DNA of 64,000 nt from Billgrantia tianxiuensis (GTDB taxonomy: Bacteria > Pseudomonadota > Gammaproteobacteria > Pseudomonadales > Halomonadaceae). Positions 58,165-64,000 of the stretch are shown piece by piece. Where the stretch lies: the NCBI RefSeq assembly GCF_009834345.1, contig NZ_CP035042.1, positions 124,001 to 188,000 of the forward strand, read 5' to 3'. Position numbers and translations under genes: made by a program. Below the pieces are notes generated by a model that was given only the letters and a program-made list of their open reading frames with translations, had not been told where the DNA came from and did no database searches. Position 1 is the first letter of the stretch, and each line of letters starts with the position of its first letter.

Positions 58165-58761
58165 TCAGTGGCCGGGCATGACATTGCCATGCTCGCCATG
58201 GCTTGGCATGGAATTGTCGTGGCCGGCATGTCCCGGCATGCCGCCGCCGTGCTGCATGCTGGCATCGGTGCGGGCCAGCTCGGTCAGCAGCGCCAGGTCG
58301 ATGTCGCCGAAGGCCAGCACCTCGCCACCGTGGGTGTCGCGGAAGGCCTCGGCATGATGGCGCTCCTTGAACGAGGCCAGGGTATGGCCCATGGCGCCGC
58401 GCCGGTCGTGGCCCGCCACGTACCAGGCCTCGCTGGCGAGGACGAAGGCGTCGTCGGCCGGACGGCTCCAGGGCGTCACCGCCACGTCGTGAACCCAGGC
58501 GTGGCTGAGGCGCTGCTCGTTCTCCGGCTGCAGCAGGAAGGCGAACATGTCGGCGGTGGAGCAGAACTTGCGCACCGTCTCGTCGCGGTTCAGGTAGGCC
58601 TGCCCCTTGGGGCCGGGCAGCTCCGCGATCAGCATGCCGCACACGTGGCAGCTGTCGCCGTCGGTGATCGGCTGGGCCGACGCCAAGGCGGTGTCGGCGT
58701 CGCTGCGACAGCCCGCCAGCAGTACGGCGAGAAGCAGGGCGGTAAGGGTCATGCGAGTCAT
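58165..58761 (-). CDS. nosL: Copper chaperone lipoprotein NosL
   Basis: A 198-residue outer-membrane lipoprotein with lipobox LLAGC (Cys18). The copper-binding motif DSCHVCGMLI is the NosL signature, followed by HDVAVTPWSRPADDAFVL and DTHGGEVLAFGDID. NosL supplies Cu(I) to the CuZ and CuA centres of NosZ. Unlike the shorter typical protein (about 180 residues), the last 30 residues form a repetitive tail of His, Met and Gly (MQHGGGMPGHAGHDNSMPSH and similar), suited to extra copper storage. Confidence 0.9.
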   Translation of the reverse strand: MTRMTLTALLLAVLLAGCRSDADTALASAQPITDGDSCHVCGMLIAELPGPKGQAYLNRDETVRKFCSTADMFAFLLQPENEQRLSHAWVHDVAVTPWSRPADDAFVLASEAWYVAGHDRRGAMGHTLASFKERHHAEAFRDTHGGEVLAFGDIDLALLTELARTDASMQHGGGMPGHAGHDNSMPSHGEHGNVMPGH

Positions 58762-58783
58762 TGACAGGCCTCTCGTTGGCGTC

Positions 58784-59608
58784 TCAAAGGGAGTGTCGGC
58801 GGAAGCGCAGCACCGCCAGCCCCAGCGGGGCGACGATCCAGCCGACCAGGATCAGCAGCAGCCAACCGACGTGGAAGGCGCTGCCCTGGGCGATGGCGGT
58901 CACGCCGGTGTAGGCCTGGGAGGAGTCGAAGCCGACCATGTTGATCAGGCGGAAGCCGTCGGTGGGATTGAGCAGCAGCAGCCACGGCAGCCAGTCGCCG
59001 CCGCTCTGCACACTCACCAGCAGTGCCAGCAGGCCGAGATCGAACACCAGCACGAACAGGAACCACACGCCCAGTGCCAGCCCGGCGGCGCGGGCCTTCT
59101 CGCTGACCCACACGCTGATCAGGTAGGCGAAGGCGATGAACACCCAGCCCAGCAGCACGCTGCTGAGGATCAGCAGGCCCAGGCTCGCGACCAGCTCGCC
59201 CAGTACCACGCCCTCGGCGGCCAGGGCGATCACCGTGCCGGCAATGCCGAAGCCCAGCGCCGTGGCGGCACCCAGGATCAGGCCGTGGCCGAGGAACTTG
59301 CCCAGCAGCAGCGAGGTGCGGCTGAGCGGGTAGGTGAGCAACAGCAGCAGGGTACCCGCCTCCTGTTCGCCTACCACGGCGTCGTAGGCCAGCAGCAGGG
59401 CGATCAGCGGAATCAGGAACACCGCCAGCGTCGACAGACTGACCACCGTGGTGGCTAGCGACGTGAAGCCCATGCCGCCGCTGGCGGCGGCACCGAACCA
59501 GGCGATGCCGACCGCCAGCGCGGCCAGGATCAGGGCGATGGCCAGCACCCAGCGGTTGCGCAGGCCGTCCTGGAACTCCTTGCGGGCGACGATTAAAGCA
59601 GTGTTCAT
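58784..59608 (-). CDS. nosY: ABC transporter permease NosY
   Basis: A 274-residue ABC-2 type permease with six hydrophobic segments and the family N-terminus MNTALIVARKEFQDGLRNRWVL, then SLSTLAVFLIPLIALLLAYDAVVGEQEAGTLLLLLTYPLSRTSLLLGKFLGH. NosY forms the membrane part of the NosDFY complex that remodels the CuZ site of N2O reductase. Its start overlaps the nosF stop by 4 bp. Confidence 0.94.
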   Translation of the reverse strand: MNTALIVARKEFQDGLRNRWVLAIALILAALAVGIAWFGAAASGGMGFTSLATTVVSLSTLAVFLIPLIALLLAYDAVVGEQEAGTLLLLLTYPLSRTSLLLGKFLGHGLILGAATALGFGIAGTVIALAAEGVVLGELVASLGLLILSSVLLGWVFIAFAYLISVWVSEKARAAGLALGVWFLFVLVFDLGLLALLVSVQSGGDWLPWLLLLNPTDGFRLINMVGFDSSQAYTGVTAIAQGSAFHVGWLLLILVGWIVAPLGLAVLRFRRHSL

Positions 59609-60549
59609 GGGGCGTCTCCCTTGGAAGTAGAGGAGGCCGCGGTAACCGGCGCCGAGAAGTGGCCGTAGAGGTGCTCCAGCGTCGGCGGCAGCACGTCGAT
59701 ATCCTCGACGCCCGGTGTGCCGGTCAGCCGACGCAGGGCGCTCATCTTGGCCGAGGGATGCACACCCAGCTCCAGCGCGGAGCCGTTGAGATGGCGCGGT
59801 GAGATACGGGTGTCTTCCCAGCCTTCCGACCAGTCGACGCCGGGCCAGCGGCCCCTGGCGCGAATGGTCAGCGGCAGCGAGGCCTCGCGGCGCAGCTCGT
59901 CGAGGCTGCCCAGCGCCAGGCGGCGGCCGCCGCCGAGGATCAGTGCGCGGTCGATATAGGGCTCCACGCCAGGCAGCACGTGGGAGGAGAGCAGCACGGT
60001 GCAGCCGCGCTCGCGCAGCTCGCGTACGGTCTCGTAGAAGTCGCGGGTGGCGGCGGGGTCGAGCCCGGTGGTGGGCTCGTCGAGCAGCAGCAGGCGCGGC
60101 TCGCCGAGCAGCGCCTGGGCCAGGCCGAGGCGCTGGCGCATGCCCTTGGAATAGGTCTTGACCCGGCGCCTGGCGGCGTCACCCAGGCCTACCCGCTCGA
60201 GCAGCTTATCGACCTGACGACGATCAACCCGCTTGAGGCGGGCGAAGTAGGCGAGTACCTCGCGGCCGGTGAGCTGTTCGTAGAAGCTGACGTTCTCGGG
60301 CAGGTAGCCCAGGTGGCGGCGCAGCGTCTCGGCGTGGGGACCGTCGGGGGCACTGCCGAGCACGCTGAGCGTGCCGGCGCTGGGCGAGATCAGGCCCAGG
60401 ATGAGCTTCATGGTGGTGGTCTTGCCGGCGCCGTTGTGGCCCAGCAGGGCCAATACCTCGCCCTCCTTGACCGTGAGGTCGAGGGCGTCGAGGCGGGTGA
60501 GGTCGCCGTGGCGCTTGGTCAGCCAATGGCATTCGATGACCGCGTTCAT
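59605..60549 (-). CDS. nosF: ABC transporter ATPase NosF
   Basis: A 314-residue ATP-binding subunit with Walker A GHNGAGKTTT near residue 40, the ABC signature YSKGMRQRLGLAQAL, Walker B LLLLDEPTTGLDP and the H-loop SSHV. An unusual C-terminal domain of about 100 residues follows. NosF powers NosD-NosY maturation of NosZ. Overlapping starts and stops tie it to nosD and nosY. Confidence 0.95.
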   Translation of the reverse strand: MNAVIECHWLTKRHGDLTRLDALDLTVKEGEVLALLGHNGAGKTTTMKLILGLISPSAGTLSVLGSAPDGPHAETLRRHLGYLPENVSFYEQLTGREVLAYFARLKRVDRRQVDKLLERVGLGDAARRRVKTYSKGMRQRLGLAQALLGEPRLLLLDEPTTGLDPAATRDFYETVRELRERGCTVLLSSHVLPGVEPYIDRALILGGGRRLALGSLDELRREASLPLTIRARGRWPGVDWSEGWEDTRISPRHLNGSALELGVHPSAKMSALRRLTGTPGVEDIDVLPPTLEHLYGHFSAPVTAASSTSKGDAP

Positions 60550-61895
60550 GATTGGGCCTCTCCAGGGATAGGGGCTTTTCCAGGGCTATGGGCTCCCCCG
60601 GGGATAGGGGCGTGCATCAGCGGCGCGCTGTCCTGCACCCCTTGGGCACGGAAGATGGGGAACTGGCGCTGTACCCAGCGCAGCGCCACCACCGCAGGGC
60701 TGTGCAGCAACAGGCGCGCCTCGGGATGGCGCCACAGCAGGCGGTCGACGGCGTCGTTGGGCTCGTAGGGGGTGTCGCCGATGCCGTCGCCGGCCAGGTC
60801 CCAGCCCAGGTAGTCGCTCCAGTAGTTGCCCTGGCCGTCCTGCGACCACTCCTGGGTGCGCGTGGCCACGTACATCACCTGCTGACGGTTGTCGATGAAG
60901 GCGTTGCCGTGAATGCGGTTGTTCTCGGAGCCGGCGGTGAGGTGGATGCCGAGTTCGCTGTCGGCCAGGCGGTTGCCGTGAATCTCGTTGCTCTGGGAGT
61001 TGTAGATGAACAGCGCCTTGCCCTCGGCACCCAGGGTCACGCCGTGCTCGCCGCCAGCGGGACCGTGCCAGGCGGTAATGCCGCGGATGTCGTTGTCGGC
61101 GATGGTGCTGTAGTTCACGTAGTTCATCAGGATGCCGTAGTTCATGTCGCGCTCGGAGCGGTTGTTCACCACCTGGAGGTCGCGCGACATCATCAGCGCA
61201 TAGCCGGCGCGGGTGCCGCTGGTGTGGTTGCCGACGATCCTGCCGCCGTGGGTGAACATGTAGTGAATGCCGAAGCGTGAGTCGCGCAGGCGGTTGTCGC
61301 GGAATTCCAGGTCGCGGCTGGTATCGACGTAGATGGCGTCACGGGCGTCGCGCACGTCGTTGCCGGCGATCAGCCCGCCGTCGATGTTGTAGAGGCGGAT
61401 GGCGTCGCCACGATCCTGCGAGCGCACCGCGGTGCTGCCAGCGTAGCGGTTGCCGATCACGCTGGGCGCCTCCAGGTGCCACAGCCAGACGCCGAAGGCC
61501 ACGTTGTGCATGGCGTTGTCTTCGACGTGGAGGCGGTGGGCGCCACGCTCGGCGTGGATGGCGGCGTTCATGTCGGTCAGGTTGAAGCCGGAGTTGCGCA
61601 GGGTCAGCCCTTCGATGCGCACGTCGGGGGCGCGCACGCGAATCACGTCGCCGCTGCCCTCGCCGTCGAGGATGGCACCTGGCTCGCCGCGCAGGGTCAG
61701 GGGCTTGTCGATCTGGATGCTGCCGGTATACACGCCGGGGGCAAGCGTCAGCTCGCTGCCGGATGCGGCCGCATCGATGTGCGTCTGGAGAGGACCGTCG
61801 CCGGGCGCGATGCGCAGCCCGCCGAAGGCGAGGCTCGCCAACAGCAGCAGGCCGCAGCCACCCAGGAGAGAAAAAAGACGTTTCACCACGGTCAC
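60546..61895 (-). CDS. nosD: Periplasmic copper-maturation protein NosD
   Basis: A 449-residue right-handed beta-helix protein with a signal peptide (MTVVKRLFSLLGGCGLLLLASLAFG). Repeats typical of the NosD/CASH family are visible (HRLHVEDNAMHNVAFGVWLW; DNRLRDSRFGIHYMFTHGGRIVGNHTSGTRAGYALMMSRDLQVVNNRSE). It binds NosFY from the periplasm and assembles the CuZ cluster of NosZ. Its C-terminus has a short repetitive MHAPIPGGAHSPGKAPIPG tail. It follows nosZ by 45 bp. Confidence 0.95.
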   Translation of the reverse strand: MTVVKRLFSLLGGCGLLLLASLAFGGLRIAPGDGPLQTHIDAAASGSELTLAPGVYTGSIQIDKPLTLRGEPGAILDGEGSGDVIRVRAPDVRIEGLTLRNSGFNLTDMNAAIHAERGAHRLHVEDNAMHNVAFGVWLWHLEAPSVIGNRYAGSTAVRSQDRGDAIRLYNIDGGLIAGNDVRDARDAIYVDTSRDLEFRDNRLRDSRFGIHYMFTHGGRIVGNHTSGTRAGYALMMSRDLQVVNNRSERDMNYGILMNYVNYSTIADNDIRGITAWHGPAGGEHGVTLGAEGKALFIYNSQSNEIHGNRLADSELGIHLTAGSENNRIHGNAFIDNRQQVMYVATRTQEWSQDGQGNYWSDYLGWDLAGDGIGDTPYEPNDAVDRLLWRHPEARLLLHSPAVVALRWVQRQFPIFRAQGVQDSAPLMHAPIPGGAHSPGKAPIPGEAQS

Positions 61896-61940
61896 CTCGA
61901 ATAGGACAGTGGCCGGCCCCGCAGGGCCGGCCGGGTTACC

Positions 61941-63836
61941 TCACGCAGGTTCTACAAGCATCCGACCCGACATTTCCATGTGCAGGGCGTGGCAGAACCA
62001 GCTGCAGTAGTACCAGTGGACCCCAGGCTTGTCGGCGATGAAGGTCACCGAAGAGGTCTGCTGCGGATGGATCTCCATGTTGATGCCGTGGTTGACCAGG
62101 GCGAAGCCGTGGCTGACGTCTTCGATGGTGTCCATGTTGGTCACCACGATGGTCACCTCGTCGCCCTGCTTCACGCGGAACTCGGTGGTACCGAAGCTAG
62201 GTGCCACGGAGGTCATGTAGACGCGCACCTTGTTGCCGTCGCGGATCACCTTGTTGTCCCGCTCCAGGGTGACGCCGTCGGCCTGGGCCATGGCCACGGT
62301 CTCGGCGAAGTACGGATCGTTGCGGTCGTATATCGCCTTCGGGTTGAGCTGGTCGGCGCGAATCATCAGCGCATCGTGGGGCTCGGCGTAGGTCGGACCG
62401 TCGTGGATGAGCTTCATCTGCTCGCCGGAGATATCGATCAACTGGTCGTTCTCGGCGTGCATCGGACCCACCGGCAGGAAACGGTCCTTGGAGAACTTGC
62501 ACAGCGCGGAGAGGTACTTGCCATCGACGTCACGGCTACAGGCCAGCGAGGCCTTGATGTGGCCGATGTTGTAGTGCACGTCGATGCGGTCGCGAATGTA
62601 GTTCACCTCTTCGCCGTTGTAGGCGCGGATGGCGTCCTCCACGTTCCACTTCACCACCTGGCTGTCGAGGAACAACGAGGTGTAGGCGTTGCCGCGGTTG
62701 TCGTAGGTGGTGTGCAGCGGCCCCAGGCCCACTTCCGGCTCGGCCACCACGGTGTCGCGCGGGTCGGACAGGCCGCCGTCGAACCACTCGGCCACGCGGG
62801 ACCACTCGACCACGGTGCAGGTCGGCGAGAGCTTGCCGCTGACCACGCAGTACTTGCCTTCCGGCGGCATGGTGTTGACGCCGTGCGGGCTGCGCGGGGT
62901 CGGCACGTAGAGGGCGAAGGGGTTGCGGCCCTCATGGGCCTGCTCGCGAGCGTCGACCACCGGTACTTGGGAGTCGCCCAGGGTGGTGTAGTTGCCCTCT
63001 GCGACCGCCTTCTCGATGGCCGGCACGTCGAAGAACACCGTCCAGTCACGCTCCGGTCCCATCATTTCCGGCAGGGTCATGCCGCGCGCCGAGTTGTAGC
63101 AGGAGGCGGCGACGAAGCGGCCGGTATAGTCGGTGTCGCAGTTGTCCAGGTTGCCGTCGACGATCGCCTGCCATTTGATCTCCATGGTATCGGCATCGAG
63201 GCAGGTCATCATGGTCCAGTAATCGGACGTGTCATCCATGTTCTGGCCATCGTTGTTCAGCGGAATGATCATCTCGCCGACTGCGAAGACATCCTCGGTC
63301 TTCGGCACCCGCTGCAGGGTGAGTCCGTGAATGGCCTGGACATTGGGGATGGTGACGATCTTGTCGGCGCGCATGATATCAAGGCGGATACGCGCCACCC
63401 GGGTGTTGGCCTTGTCATTGATGAAGCAGTAGCGACCGTCGTAGCGGGCGTCGGTATAGCTCACCTTGGGGTGGTGGGTGTCGCCGTTGAGCGGGGCGTT
63501 CGGCCCCAGTACGCGCTTGGACTCGTTGGTGATGCCCCAGCCGGTGGCGCTGTCGACGTTGAACACCGGGATGCGCAGCAGCTCGCGCATGGAAGGCACG
63601 CCGAGGATGCGCACCTCGCCGGAGTGGCCACCGCTCCAGAAGCCGTAGTACTCGTCGAGCTCGCCCGGCGGGACCTCGTGTTCGTTGCCCGCGGCGGCCT
63701 TGGCGGATCCGCTGCGTACCAGGGCGCCTGCGCCGAAGCCTCCGGCCAGGCTGGCCCCGGCCACGCCGGTCACCGCGCTATTGCGCAGGAAGTGCCGCCG
63801 GCTGAGGTCCTTGATGTGGTCTTTCTTGTCGCTCAT
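61941..63836 (-). CDS. nosZ: Nitrous-oxide reductase NosZ (clade I)
   Basis: A 631-residue periplasmic enzyme reducing N2O to N2. A twin-arginine signal (SRRHFLRNSAVTGVAGASLAG) is visible, the mark of clade I enzymes. The seven-bladed propeller holding CuZ has the histidine segments expected (GDTHHPKVSYTDARYDGRY; VHYNIGHIKASL; HAENDQLI), and the C-terminal cupredoxin CuA site is YYCSWFCHALHMEMSGRM (Cys, Cys, His, Met). Length fits clade I NosZ (about 640). nosR lies directly upstream. Confidence 0.97.
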   Translation of the reverse strand: MSDKKDHIKDLSRRHFLRNSAVTGVAGASLAGGFGAGALVRSGSAKAAAGNEHEVPPGELDEYYGFWSGGHSGEVRILGVPSMRELLRIPVFNVDSATGWGITNESKRVLGPNAPLNGDTHHPKVSYTDARYDGRYCFINDKANTRVARIRLDIMRADKIVTIPNVQAIHGLTLQRVPKTEDVFAVGEMIIPLNNDGQNMDDTSDYWTMMTCLDADTMEIKWQAIVDGNLDNCDTDYTGRFVAASCYNSARGMTLPEMMGPERDWTVFFDVPAIEKAVAEGNYTTLGDSQVPVVDAREQAHEGRNPFALYVPTPRSPHGVNTMPPEGKYCVVSGKLSPTCTVVEWSRVAEWFDGGLSDPRDTVVAEPEVGLGPLHTTYDNRGNAYTSLFLDSQVVKWNVEDAIRAYNGEEVNYIRDRIDVHYNIGHIKASLACSRDVDGKYLSALCKFSKDRFLPVGPMHAENDQLIDISGEQMKLIHDGPTYAEPHDALMIRADQLNPKAIYDRNDPYFAETVAMAQADGVTLERDNKVIRDGNKVRVYMTSVAPSFGTTEFRVKQGDEVTIVVTNMDTIEDVSHGFALVNHGINMEIHPQQTSSVTFIADKPGVHWYYCSWFCHALHMEMSGRMLVEPA

Positions 63837-63839
63837 GGT

Positions 63840-64000
63840 TCACTCCTCCTGAAGAGTGGGGATGCGCTGCAGATTGGCCTGGCTGCCCTGCGCAGCGTCG
63901 GCCGGAAGGGTTCCCGCGGCACCGCCGCCGGAGGAGGCGCGAGCGGCCTTCTCGAAGCGTTTGCGGCGCTTGACCATCGGCGGACAGCGCCGGTCGTCGT
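63840..64000 (-). CDS. nosR: NosR C-terminus (partial)
   Basis: The last 53 codons of a gene running off the right edge; its stop (TGA at 63842-63840) lies 3 bp before the nosZ ATG. The fragment DDRRCPPMVKRRKRFEKAARASS matches the end of NosR, where the C-terminal Cys-Pro-Pro region follows polyferredoxin cysteines. NosR donates electrons to NosZ and is needed for nos expression. Position immediately upstream of nosZ, as in nosRZDFYL, supports the call. Confidence 0.8.
   Translation of the reverse strand, partial: DDRRCPPMVKRRKRFEKAARASSGGGAAGTLPADAAQGSQANLQRIPTLQEE

Overview
This is a GC-rich, acidic-proteome gammaproteobacterial chromosome segment. Housekeeping gene content, the Vibrio/Halomonas-style type VI order and a complete-looking denitrification block suggest a halophilic Halomonas-like (Halomonadaceae) bacterium. 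The taxonomic assignment is an inference from protein character, not from a marker gene.

Layout. (1) 1-7.4 kb: the tail of a D-amino-acid deaminase-like gene, an EamA exporter, a maleate isomerase/Asp-Glu racemase-like gene, a small unknown gene, serA, and the isoprenoid operon xseB-ispA-dxs. (2) 7.5-36.2 kb: one continuous plus-strand type VI secretion (T6SS) cluster, tssB-tssC-tssE-tssF-tssG-fha-tssJ-tssK-tssL-clpV-vasH-vasI-tssA-(30-aa ORF)-tssM-GNAT-PAAR-vgrG-DUF4123 adaptor-VasX-like effector-membrane protein. This is the gene order of the Vibrio cholerae vas cluster; hcp is not in the window. (3) 36.5-44 kb: an unknown membrane protein, then two related minus-strand small RNAs of the CsrB/RsmZ type, rich in GGA motifs and ending in the same terminator. 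Between them lie a five-gene acyl-metabolism cassette (acyltransferase, His-rich membrane protein, KAS III, heme-oxygenase-like di-iron enzyme, unknown protein) flanked by a perfect 18-bp direct repeat, a thioredoxin-like gene and a dienelactone hydrolase. (4) 44-47.7 kb: hemolysin III, ribA, hemE, a VanZ-like gene and a periplasmic cyclophilin. (5) 47.7-64 kb: a denitrification and cytochrome c block: ccmF-G-H-I, a DNR-type Crp/Fnr regulator, nirS, an unusual NirT fusion and a small periplasmic protein on the plus strand, convergent with nosR(partial)-Z-D-F-Y-L and two unknown genes on the minus strand.

Regulatory logic suggested by the sequence. A pair of 18-bp inverted repeats matching the GacA/UvrY box (TGTAAG-N6-CTTACA), offset by exactly 23 bp, lies upstream of the second small RNA. 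A degenerate pair with the same offset lies upstream of tssB. This predicts that a Gac/Rsm-type circuit controls both the small RNA and the T6SS directly. In the denitrification block, nirS is preceded by two TTGAC-N4-GTCAA boxes, one placed for class II activation, next to a gene for the likely regulator.

Quality caveat. Ten genes carry apparent single-base deletions and no gene shows an insertion; most deletions are in G or C runs. This points to sequencing or assembly error rather than decay, and these genes are annotated as full-length frames joined across the shift.
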